Positions 1-7,794 of a stretch of 64,000 nt of DNA are shown here, piece after piece; within the stretch, counting starts at the first letter, position 1; each line of letters begins with the position of its first letter. The stretch lies in NCBI GenBank assembly GCA_052117325.1, contig JBQKJJ010000010.1; one strand, written 5' to 3'. Below the pieces are notes generated by a model. The model saw only the letters and a list, made by a program, of their open reading frames with translations. It was not told the DNA's origin and did no database searches. Source of the DNA: CAG-964 sp902789345. GTDB taxonomy: Bacteria; Bacillota; Clostridia; Oscillospirales; Acutalibacteraceae. A program made the position numbers and the translations under genes.

Positions 1-1431
1 ATAAATGTTTCGGCAGAATATTTTGTTGAAATGATAAAAAGACAGGCTATTGTAAACGCAGGAGTAACCTTTATATTCCGCAACCAAAACGGCAAGGAGT
101 TTGAAGAACAGCGTTTTAACTATGTAAACGGTATTACCGACCATGTACAGGAAATAGTGGGCGAAGACGGACTTACTGCAGTGCAAAGCTGGAGCGCCGA
201 AAAAATGGCAAGAGATCGTCAGGACAAGCCGGAGTACAAAACAAAAATAAACATAGCCTTTGCTTTTTCAAACCGTGTGTCGCTTACGGAATACTACCAT
301 AACTCCAGCTGGCTGGAATACGGCGGTGCTCCCGACAAGGCCGTAAGAAACGCCTTTAAGTACAACATAAACCAGTATTTAAAAACAAATAACAAGTATA
401 ATAAAAACGAAAGCCAAATAAAAGACGAAGACGTGCTTGACTGTCTTGTTGTAGTGGTTTCTTCATTTTCAAGCGTTACTTCTTACGAAAACCAAACCAA
501 AAAAGCTATTAACAACAAGGGTATTCAGGAGGCTATGGTGGATATGTTCCGCCACAATCTTGAAATATACTTTATAGAAAATCCTCTTGACGCCGAAAAA
601 ATAGCAAACCAGGTGCTTATTAATAAGCGAAGCCGTGAAAATGCCGAAAAAACCAGGGCAAACCTAAAGAAAAAGCTTACCAGTACAATGGATATGACCA
701 ACCGTGTAGCTAAGTTTGTAGACTGCAGAAGCAAAGACAACAGCGAAAGGGAAATATTCATAGTAGAGGGTGACTCGGCGCTTGGCGCCTGTAAGCAGGC
801 ACGAAACCCGGACTTTCAGGCTATTATGCCTATTAGGGGTAAAATACTTAACTGCCTAAAGGCGGACTATAACAAAATATTTAAAAGCGAAATTATTACA
901 GACTTAATGAAGGTTTTGGGCTGTGGCGTACAGGTAAGCTCAAAGGCAAACAAGGACCTTGCTAATTTTGATATAAATTTACTTAGATGGAACAAGGTTA
1001 TTATTTGTACCGATGCCGATGTGGACGGCTTCCAAATTCGCACGCTTTTGCTTACAATGATTTACCGCCTAACTCCGGACCTTATTGAGGCAGGAAAGGT
1101 GTTTATTGCAGAATCTCCTCTTTATGAAATTACCACAAAGAAGAATGTTTATTTTGCATACACCGAAAAGGAAAAGGAAAAATTTATAAATGAAATAGGC
1201 AGCGAAAAGTTTACTATTCAGCGTTCAAAAGGACTTGGTGAAAACGAGCCGGATATGATGAACCTTACCACTATGAACCCGGCTACACGCCGGCTTATAG
1301 AGGTTCTGCCTGATGACGCAGAGCGTACATCTCAAATGTTTGACATTCTGCTGGGTGACAATCTGTCCGGCAGAAAGCAGTATATTGTTGACCACGGCGC
1401 AGAGTATACCGATTCCCTTGACCTTTCGTAA
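1..1431 (+). CDS. Type IIA DNA topoisomerase subunit B (GyrB/ParE-like), 5'-truncated by window edge
   Basis: ATPase/TOPRIM subunit of a type II topoisomerase that works with the A subunit encoded just downstream. The reading frame is open from base 1, so the N-terminal GHKL ATPase domain begins outside the window; 476 residues are visible. The TOPRIM domain shows the catalytic acidic motifs: VEGDSALG near visible residue 254 and CTDADVDG near 337, followed by the QRSKGLGE motif near 408 that is typical of GyrB/ParE. The sequence is clearly divergent from textbook GyrB, and the pairing with an A subunit lacking an evident GyrA box suggests an extra clostridial topoisomerase or Topo IV rather than the main gyrase. 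Family assignment is firm; GyrB versus ParE is not decided here. Confidence 0.93.
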   Translation: MNVSAEYFVEMIKRQAIVNAGVTFIFRNQNGKEFEEQRFNYVNGITDHVQEIVGEDGLTAVQSWSAEKMARDRQDKPEYKTKINIAFAFSNRVSLTEYYHNSSWLEYGGAPDKAVRNAFKYNINQYLKTNNKYNKNESQIKDEDVLDCLVVVVSSFSSVTSYENQTKKAINNKGIQEAMVDMFRHNLEIYFIENPLDAEKIANQVLINKRSRENAEKTRANLKKKLTSTMDMTNRVAKFVDCRSKDNSEREIFIVEGDSALGACKQARNPDFQAIMPIRGKILNCLKADYNKIFKSEIITDLMKVLGCGVQVSSKANKDLANFDINLLRWNKVIICTDADVDGFQIRTLLLTMIYRLTPDLIEAGKVFIAESPLYEITTKKNVYFAYTEKEKEKFINEIGSEKFTIQRSKGLGENEPDMMNLTTMNPATRRLIEVLPDDAERTSQMFDILLGDNLSGRKQYIVDHGAEYTDSLDLS

Positions 1432-1505
1432 TGGGCAAGGGTTAAGCCTAAAAAGTATAAAACAGATAGTATAAATTTTAATGTATTTGAAAGGCGGTGT
1501 TTATT

Positions 1506-3743
1506 ATGCCACCAAAAAAGAGAAGACCAAAAGAAACCGCACCGGTTGCCATTAAGGGTGTTATAGACGGTGCCGGAGAGGTGGTACAGCAGAAAATAGC
1601 CACCACAATAGAAGAAAACTATATGCCATACGCAATGAGCGTTATATTAAGCCGTGCTATTCCTGAAATTGACGGTTTTAAGCCCAGCCACAGAAAGCTG
1701 CTTTACACTATGTATAAAATGGGTTTGCTGACAGGCGGCAGAACAAAATCAGCCAATATTGTAGGTCAGACCATGCGCCTTAACCCACACGGTGACAGCG
1801 CTATATATGACACCATGGTGCGTTTAAGCCGTGGCTACGAGGCTTTGCTGCACCCGTATATTGACTCTAAGGGTAACTTCGGTAAATTTTACAGCCGAGA
1901 TATGGCATGGGCGGCCTCAAGATACACAGAGGCGAAGCTGGACCCAATATGCAGTGAGCTGTTTAAGGATATAGACAGGGACACTGTTGATTTTGTTGAT
2001 AACTATGACAATACTATGAAAGAGCCTACCTTGCTTCCGGCTACATACCCGTCGGTGCTTGTAAATGCAAACACAGGTATAGCTGTAGGTATGGCAAGCA
2101 ACATTTGCTCGTTTAACCTAAAGGAAATTTGCGACACTACCATTGCGCTGATGAAGAACGCTGACCACGATATTTCGTCAACTCTGCCAGCGCCGGATTT
2201 TTCGGGCGGTGGTCAGATTATTTATGACAAAAAGGTATTTGACGAGATATACAAAACAGGCAGAGGAAGCTTTAAAATGCGCTCAAAGTATTCCTATGAC
2301 AAGTCTGCAAACTGCTTGGATATTACCGGAATACCACAGTCTACAACGAGTGAGGCAATAATAGAAAAGGTTATTCAGCTTGTAAAGGCAGGAAAGCTAA
2401 AGGAAATTGCCGATATTCGTGACGAAACAGGCTTAGACGGCTTGAAAATCACCATAGACCTAAAAAGAGGAACAGACCCTGACAAGCTAATGCTAAAGCT
2501 GTACAAAATGACGCCTCTTGAGGACAGCTTCAGCTGTAACTTTAATGTGCTTATAGGCGGTGTGCCTAGGGTACTGGGCATAAAAGAGCTTTTAGACGAG
2601 TGGATAGCCTTTAGAGTAGAATGTGTTCGCCGCAGAACATATTTTGACCTTAACAAGAAAAAGGACAAGCTGCATTTGCTAAAGGGCTTGCAGGCTATTT
2701 TGCTTGACATTGACAAGGCTATTAAAATTGTCAGAGAAACCCCGGAGGAAAGCCAGGTAGTGCCAAACCTAATGGCAGGCTTTGGCATTGACGAGGTACA
2801 GGCCGAGTATGTGGCAGAAATTAAACTGCGACACCTAAACAGAGAGTACATTTTAAAGCGTACCGAGGAAATAGAAAATCTTGAAAAGGAAATTGCGGAG
2901 CTTGAAAGTGTACTTGCAAGCAAGGCGAAAATTAAAAAGATAATTGAAAAGGAGCTTGCAGAGGTTGGCAAAAAGTTTGGTCAGCCACGAAAGAGCATAC
3001 TTATATACGCCGATGAAATTCAGGTAGCCGAGGAAGAAGAGGAAACTCCGGACTTTAATGTAAATATCTTCTATACTCAAGAGGGCTACTTTAAGAAAAT
3101 TTTACCACAGTCCCTTCGTATGAGCAGTGAGCAAAAACTAAAAGAGGGTGACAGCGTTGCATACAGCAACGAATGTTCAAACAATGACGAGCTGTTGTTC
3201 TTTACAGACAAGGCACAGGTTTACAAAACAAAGGTAAACGAGTTTAAAGAAACAAAGGCAAGCGCCTTTGGCGACTATGTGCCGGCTAAGCTGAATATGG
3301 ACGAAAGCGAAAAATCGCTTTATGTGGTAGACACCAAGGACTACAAGGGCTATATGATATTTGCCTTTGAAAACGGTAAAATTGCAAAGGTTCCTCTTTC
3401 AGCTTACGAAACAAAAACTAACCGTAAGAAGCTGACAGGTGCTTACAGCGACAAGTCACCTGTAGCGGACATTATATATATTAAAGAGGACTGCGATATT
3501 ATGCTGACCTCCAGCCAGGGCAGGGTACTGCTGTTTAATACAGGTGCTATTGCCGAAAAGGCTTCCAGGTCAACTATAGGCGTAAATGTTCTTACACTGA
3601 AAAAGGGACACAGACTTATTTCTGCCAAGCTGTACAACGAGGGCGACTTAGCAAAGCCAAGCCGATACCGCACAAAAACCCTGCCGGCCGTAGGCTCTAC
3701 CCTAAGTGCAGAGGATAAGGCGGAGCAGTTAAGTCTTTTGTAA
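1506..3743 (+). CDS. Type IIA DNA topoisomerase subunit A (GyrA/ParC-like)
   Basis: DNA breakage-reunion subunit, 745 residues. I place the start at ATG 1506 because AAGGCGG at 1491-1497 is spaced 8 nt from it; an in-frame GTG at 1497 overlaps that Shine-Dalgarno. The N-terminus contains YMPYAMSVILSRAIPEIDG (about 39-57) and the catalytic tyrosine lies in AASRYTEAKL (Tyr about 140). A coiled-coil stretch spans roughly 440-500 and a beta-pinwheel-like C-terminal region follows. No QRRGGKG-type GyrA box is visible, which argues against supercoiling gyrase and for a decatenase/Topo IV-like role. It lies 74 bp after the B subunit and is probably cotranscribed. Known: such divergent pairs occur in Clostridia beside true gyrase; that this genome also has gyrase is inference. 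Confidence 0.93.
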   Translation: MPPKKRRPKETAPVAIKGVIDGAGEVVQQKIATTIEENYMPYAMSVILSRAIPEIDGFKPSHRKLLYTMYKMGLLTGGRTKSANIVGQTMRLNPHGDSAIYDTMVRLSRGYEALLHPYIDSKGNFGKFYSRDMAWAASRYTEAKLDPICSELFKDIDRDTVDFVDNYDNTMKEPTLLPATYPSVLVNANTGIAVGMASNICSFNLKEICDTTIALMKNADHDISSTLPAPDFSGGGQIIYDKKVFDEIYKTGRGSFKMRSKYSYDKSANCLDITGIPQSTTSEAIIEKVIQLVKAGKLKEIADIRDETGLDGLKITIDLKRGTDPDKLMLKLYKMTPLEDSFSCNFNVLIGGVPRVLGIKELLDEWIAFRVECVRRRTYFDLNKKKDKLHLLKGLQAILLDIDKAIKIVRETPEESQVVPNLMAGFGIDEVQAEYVAEIKLRHLNREYILKRTEEIENLEKEIAELESVLASKAKIKKIIEKELAEVGKKFGQPRKSILIYADEIQVAEEEEETPDFNVNIFYTQEGYFKKILPQSLRMSSEQKLKEGDSVAYSNECSNNDELLFFTDKAQVYKTKVNEFKETKASAFGDYVPAKLNMDESEKSLYVVDTKDYKGYMIFAFENGKIAKVPLSAYETKTNRKKLTGAYSDKSPVADIIYIKEDCDIMLTSSQGRVLLFNTGAIAEKASRSTIGVNVLTLKKGHRLISAKLYNEGDLAKPSRYRTKTLPAVGSTLSAEDKAEQLSLL

Positions 3744-3775
3744 GAAAATTTTGAAGTAAAAATTAATAATATTAC

Positions 3776-3804
3776 TTGAAAATACAGTTTTTATGTGGTA
3801 TCAT
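3776..3804 (+). promoter_or_regulatory. Sigma-A type promoter for secG
   Basis: TTGAAA (3776-3781), a 17-nt spacer, and TATCAT (3799-3804) lie 56 bp upstream of the secG start. Spacing is ideal; the -10 has one mismatch. Confidence 0.6.
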
Positions 3805-3859
3805 AAAAGCTGAATGAATAGTTAAAGTGGCATATTATTACGAAAGGACGAGGACGGAT

Positions 3860-4108
3860 ATGAATATAGTTGACTATATTGTTGGTGCAGTGCTTATTTT
3901 GTTTTCAATCATTATGATTGCTGTTGTTATTCTGCAAGAGGGTAACTCAAAGGACATAGGCGTTGTAACAGGCGGTGCCGATACATTTTTGTCAAAGAAC
4001 AAGGCTCGTACAGTAAACAGCAAGCTTGCCCGTTGGACAAAGGTTTTGTCTATTGGTTTTGCTTTGCTTGTAGTAGCTCTGAATGTTGTTGACAAGTTTA
4101 TGCACTAA
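3860..4108 (+). CDS. secG: Preprotein translocase subunit SecG
   Basis: Small membrane subunit of the SecYEG channel, 82 residues, matching the usual 75-85. ATG 3860 is chosen over the in-frame GTG at 3827 because the protein from here starts directly with the first transmembrane helix (MNIVDYIVGAVLIL) and a purine-rich AAAGGACGAGGA site precedes it. Two hydrophobic segments (about 3-24 and 58-78) flank a polar loop containing LQEGNSKDIG and a GGADTFLSKNKA stretch, the conserved SecG loop. It has its own promoter and is followed by a strong terminator, so it is monocistronic. Many clostridial secG genes precede rnr and smpB; here nothing of that sort follows. Confidence 0.93.
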   Translation: MNIVDYIVGAVLILFSIIMIAVVILQEGNSKDIGVVTGGADTFLSKNKARTVNSKLARWTKVLSIGFALLVVALNVVDKFMH

Positions 4109-4132
4109 TTTTATTATTAAGCAAGAAACTAA

Positions 4133-4160
4133 AGGCACTCCGCAGGGAGTGCCTCTTTCT
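4133..4160 (+). terminator. Rho-independent terminator of secG
   Basis: Perfect 9-bp stem AGGCACTCC (4133-4141) / GGAGTGCCT (4146-4154) with a 4-nt loop, followed by CTTTCTTGTTT. Confidence 0.85.
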
Positions 4161-4200
4161 TGTTTATGCGGTGCTTATGAAAATAATAAAAGAGAAACAG

Positions 4201-4250
4201 TGCGAGCCTCTAAAAGCTTATGACTTTTGGAGGCTCGCATTTGTTGATTT
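4201..4250 (+). terminator. Second hairpin, possible bidirectional terminator
   Basis: TGCGAGCCTC (4201-4210) pairs perfectly with GAGGCTCGCA (4230-4239); the inner part AAAAG/CTTTT extends the stem. A T-rich tail follows on the plus strand. It could also end the convergent minus-strand lipoprotein transcript. Confidence 0.6.
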
Positions 4251-4524
4251 TAAAGTTATTTATTTTTTATGATTAAAATATTTTCTTAACCTGCGTGCAG
4301 ATGCAACAGCAAGCATATTTGCAATATTTATTTGACAGATAAAATTATAGCTAGTCACAAATGGTCACTAAACTTATCTGCATAAACAATGAAAATTAAA
4401 GCTACAGCCTTTGACAACACGCGAATATACAAATGTTAAATGTGTAATGCAAAATAAAAATAGGTTTTGCACAGTTCAGTTGGCAACAAAAGGATTTTAC
4501 CTTTAAGTACGGACAGTAAACGGC
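4251..4524. other. AT-rich intergenic stretch
   Basis: About 270 bp between convergent transcripts. I see no ORF, strong hairpin or promoter here. Confidence 0.5.
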
Positions 4525-5430
4525 TTAAACAAATTGCTCCGTATAGGTTTCGTACTTTCCGCCATAAGTACAGTAGCTTTTTGCACTTTCTAATGTGGTA
4601 AAGGTTTTTGCGTTTGCTTTTACTGTGTCAAAGTTCACGCCGGCATCGGTAAGGGTCATATCACTTTGGGATGCTATGCCCTGTGCGCCTACAACCACAT
4701 ACGCCCAGCCTGTGTCTTCGTCGCCCTTTTTCATAGGGTTTTCTGTTGTGCTGTCCATATCCTCTGTACAGGTAAGCTCGTTAGAAAGCTCGTAGATTAT
4801 GTAGTAGGCGTTTTGTGATATGTCGTTTTTGTTTACATTGTATATCATAGATATGTCGTGGTAGTTATATGTAAAGTTAAATGAGCCGGACTTGCTCCAT
4901 TGGTTGTGGTCAAGCTTGCTTTCAAACTCAAGCCTTATGTTCTTTATATTGTCGTCAATATAACTTTTTGCGGCACGGCGTATGGCTTTGTTCAGCTTGT
5001 CTTTATCGTAATTTTCAAGCTTTTCAGGGTAAAAATCCACGCCGGAAACAATATATTTCTTTTGACTGCAGGTTATTTTATAACCGCCTTTTTCAAATAA
5101 ATCTTTGTCATATTCGGCAGTTATTGTGGCCTTGCTTCCGCCTTTTAGCTTGCCGTTGTTTTTGCAGGTGAATTTAAAATTATCCTTTACAATTTCCGTA
5201 CAGCCGGAGGTGTCAAACACGGCAGTGCCTTGTCCCGGACTACCGCTGAAAGTAACGCTTAAACCGTAAAAAGGGTTTATATTTTCGGTTGTTTGGTAGC
5301 TTTTTACCGTTCCGTCAGGATACTGTATGGACGCTGTAGTAAGCTGCTGATTTTTTTCGTATGAACAGCCGCCTAAAAGCATACAGCACCCCAGTATGGC
5401 AACTATTGCCCTTATTTTTGCCCTTTGCAT
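4525..5430 (-). CDS. Lipoprotein of unknown function
   Basis: 301 residues. The N-terminus has a positively charged start, a hydrophobic core and a lipobox ending LLGGC with Cys 22, so it should be lipid-anchored outside the membrane. The mature part begins with a short polar stretch and then beta-rich sequence with motifs such as VTFSGSPGQGTAVFD; I do not recognise a family. A conserved-looking pair of regions (about 60-125 and 190-301) may be two domains. The start follows the HAD gene stop by only 24 bp, so the two are likely one operon. The HAD gene gives no real clue to its role. Coding status is well supported by length, signal peptide and spacing. Confidence 0.8.
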   Translation of the reverse strand: MQRAKIRAIVAILGCCMLLGGCSYEKNQQLTTASIQYPDGTVKSYQTTENINPFYGLSVTFSGSPGQGTAVFDTSGCTEIVKDNFKFTCKNNGKLKGGSKATITAEYDKDLFEKGGYKITCSQKKYIVSGVDFYPEKLENYDKDKLNKAIRRAAKSYIDDNIKNIRLEFESKLDHNQWSKSGSFNFTYNYHDISMIYNVNKNDISQNAYYIIYELSNELTCTEDMDSTTENPMKKGDEDTGWAYVVVGAQGIASQSDMTLTDAGVNFDTVKANAKTFTTLESAKSYCTYGGKYETYTEQFV

Positions 5431-5454
5431 TGGCGTAGCTCCTTTACAATGTAG

Positions 5455-6093
5455 TTATGCAAAGATTTTCTTTGCTAATTCCGCCATTTCACTAAAGCTG
5501 TGTATGGTGTAGTCAGGGTTTTCTACATTGCCAAAACCGTACTGTGCATATACAAACGGTATTCCGGCAAAAGCCGTTGCGTCGCAGTCGCCTTGAGTAT
5601 CGCCTACATAAACAGCCCTGTCAATGTTGTTCCTTTTTATAAGCAGTTTTATGTTTTCGCCTTTTGAAAGTCCCGTTCCGCCGTTGCACTCAATATCGTC
5701 AAAATATTTTTCCAGTTTGTGCACATGCATAAAGGTTTCTATATAACCGCACTGGCAGTTGCTTATAATATATAGGTTAATGTTTGCTTCTTGCAGTTCT
5801 TTAAGGGTTTCCTCCAGATGTGGAAAAAGCTTTCCGCCTTTTTCCCCCAGATACTTCTGCTCCTTTTGGGCACACAGTGACATTAGCTCCATTGCTCGTT
5901 CTTCCGAAAGCTCCGGAAAAAACACCTTTGATATTTGCCTTGCGGTTTTTCCCATTTGGGATTTCAGCATTTTTTCTGTTAGTACAAAATCAGTGCCATT
6001 GTGGTTTTTTATTTCATCATTAAAAGCCTCAACTACAACACCGGCGGAGTCCCACAGTGTGCCGTCAAGGTCAAATATAACAGCATTTTTCAT
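5455..6093 (-). CDS. HAD-superfamily hydrolase, phosphoglycolate phosphatase-like
   Basis: 212-residue cytosolic phosphatase of the HAD superfamily, the usual size for Gph/PgmB-like subfamily IA members. Motif I is FDLDGTLWDS (residues 8-17) with the nucleophilic Asp and general-acid Asp. A helical cap follows at about 15-85. Motif II is the serine in IISNCQ near 110, motif III a lysine in LSKGENIK near 143, and motif IV the acidic pair in VGDTQGDCDA near 167. The substrate cannot be read from sequence; phosphoglycolate or a sugar phosphate are the usual possibilities. First gene of a two-gene minus-strand operon with a lipoprotein. A TACAAT-like -10 lies about 40 bp upstream, but no good -35 is present. 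Confidence 0.88.
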   Translation of the reverse strand: MKNAVIFDLDGTLWDSAGVVVEAFNDEIKNHNGTDFVLTEKMLKSQMGKTARQISKVFFPELSEERAMELMSLCAQKEQKYLGEKGGKLFPHLEETLKELQEANINLYIISNCQCGYIETFMHVHKLEKYFDDIECNGGTGLSKGENIKLLIKRNNIDRAVYVGDTQGDCDATAFAGIPFVYAQYGFGNVENPDYTIHSFSEMAELAKKIFA

Positions 6094-6264
6094 AATTATT
6101 CTCCGTTCTGCAAAAATGGATTTAATTTATAAACATTGTAACATATAGAAATTAAATTTTCACTAACTTTTGCAAGATATTTATGCGGTGAAAGAGCCAA
6201 AAAGGAATAAACGGTTTTTAATCTGTCAATGATAATGTAAGAAAATTTTAGGAGGCTGTTATAT

Positions 6265-7545
6265 ATGAACGGGCTAAAAATTGAAAAAATTGTAGGCAGA
6301 CAGGTTTTGGACTCCAGAGGAAACCCAACGGTAGAAGCGCAGATAACACTGCAAAATGGTGTAACGGCAGGCGCTATAGTGCCAAGCGGCGCGTCTACCG
6401 GTGAACACGAGGCTCACGAGCTTAGGGATAACAATATGGCGTTGTACGGCGGCAAAAGTGTAACCCAGGCTGTAGAAAACATTAACTCTAAAATATTATC
6501 AGAGCTAAAGGGAGTGTCTGTGCTAAGGCAGACAGAGCTTGACAATATTATGCTTAGCCTTGACAATACCCCAAACAAAAGCAAGCTGGGTGCAAACGCA
6601 ATTTTGGCGGTATCTCTTGCCTGTGCAAAAACTGCGGCAAAGGCCCTTAATATTCCTTTGTACAGCTATTTAGGCGGTTGTTACAGCCAAACTATGCCTG
6701 TGCCCATGATGAATATTTTAAACGGCGGAGCACACTCAAATAACAATATTGACATACAGGAGTTTATGATAATGCCTGTAGGGGCAAAAAGCTTTGAGGA
6801 GTGTTTAAACAGCTGTTGTAATGTTTACCATACCCTAGGAAAAATTCTAAAGGAAAGAGGACTTACTACAGCTGTAGGTGACGAAGGCGGCTTTGCGCCG
6901 AACCTTAACAGTGACGAAGAGGCTATAGAGCTTATAATGGAGGCTATTATACAGGCCGGGCTTAATACCAACAAAATGAAAATTGCCCTTGACGCCGCTG
7001 CCAGTGAATGGCAAAAGGGCAGCAGCTACACCCTGCCCAAAAGGGGAACAGATATGACAAGCCAACAGCTTATAGATTACTGGAAACAGCTTGTGAATAA
7101 ATACCCTATTATTTCTATTGAAGACGGATTAGGAGAGAACGACTGGGAGGGCTGGCAAAGCCTTACAGAACAGCTTGGCGATAAGGTGCAGCTTGTCGGT
7201 GACGATTTGTTTGTTACCAACGCAAAGCGTGTTCAGCAGGGCATACAGCAAAAGGCAGGCAACTCGGTGCTTATTAAAATAAACCAAATAGGCACTTTAA
7301 GTGAAACTATGCAGACTATAGAGTTGGCAAAGTCCCACGGCTACAGTACGGTTATATCCCACCGAAGCGGAGAAACTGAGGATACCACTATAGCCGACCT
7401 TGCTGTAGCGGTAAACGCAGGTCAAATAAAAACAGGTGCACCTTGCCGTGGCGAGCGTACCGCAAAGTATAACAGACTTTTAAGAATAGAAGAGCAGCTT
7501 GGAAAGGGCGCTTTGTACGGCAACAGCAAAATATTAGGTCTGTAA
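6265..7545 (+). CDS. eno: Enolase (phosphopyruvate hydratase)
   Basis: Glycolytic enzyme converting 2-phosphoglycerate to phosphoenolpyruvate, 426 residues, normal family length. The N-terminus VGRQVLDSRGNPTVEA, the loop SGASTGEHEA, the metal-binding region SIEDGLGENDWEGW (about 279-292), GDDLFVTN, and the signature SHRSGETEDTTIADLAVA (about 364-381) are all present, so it should be active. An AGGAGG site precedes ATG 6265. It stands alone here, not in a gapA-pgk-tpiA-gpmI operon, and ends in its own terminator. Its place beside the starch locus is metabolically apt but probably accidental. Confidence 0.97.
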   Translation: MNGLKIEKIVGRQVLDSRGNPTVEAQITLQNGVTAGAIVPSGASTGEHEAHELRDNNMALYGGKSVTQAVENINSKILSELKGVSVLRQTELDNIMLSLDNTPNKSKLGANAILAVSLACAKTAAKALNIPLYSYLGGCYSQTMPVPMMNILNGGAHSNNNIDIQEFMIMPVGAKSFEECLNSCCNVYHTLGKILKERGLTTAVGDEGGFAPNLNSDEEAIELIMEAIIQAGLNTNKMKIALDAAASEWQKGSSYTLPKRGTDMTSQQLIDYWKQLVNKYPIISIEDGLGENDWEGWQSLTEQLGDKVQLVGDDLFVTNAKRVQQGIQQKAGNSVLIKINQIGTLSETMQTIELAKSHGYSTVISHRSGETEDTTIADLAVAVNAGQIKTGAPCRGERTAKYNRLLRIEEQLGKGALYGNSKILGL

Positions 7546-7630
7546 GCCTTTGTATAGTGCTGTGGCAGGCAAAAATATATCGCCGGCGTTCTACAAAATT
7601 AAATGAATTAATTATATAATTACAAAAATT

Positions 7631-7674
7631 TGCCATCTGTTTATGCAAAGTACACAATAAGCAGGTGGCATTTT
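7631..7674 (+). terminator. Terminator of enolase gene
   Basis: TGCCATCTGTTTAT (7631-7644) pairs with ATAAGCAGGTGGCA (7657-7670) with two G-T wobbles; TTTTCT follows. Confidence 0.75.
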
Positions 7675-7710
7675 CTATGTTTAGGCAGAGCAATAGTTGA
7701 GGTAAATTAA

Positions 7711-7739
7711 TTGTAAAAAATCAATAAATATGCTACAAT
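7711..7739 (+). promoter_or_regulatory. Promoter of the starch locus
   Basis: TTGTAA (7711-7716), 17-nt spacer, TACAAT (7734-7739), 55 bp upstream of the first pullulanase. No catabolite-responsive (cre) element was obvious by eye. Confidence 0.6.
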
Positions 7740-7794
7740 GAAGAAAAATTTAATAGTAATTGTGTGCATTGTGCCTGCTTGACGGAGGTTACAT

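Noticed and set aside
2375..2971. 198-codon open frame opposite the topoisomerase A gene, and many similar antisense frames
   Set aside because: They mirror coding sequence of well-supported genes, are Ser/Leu/Cys-rich as expected of shadows, and lack ribosome sites.
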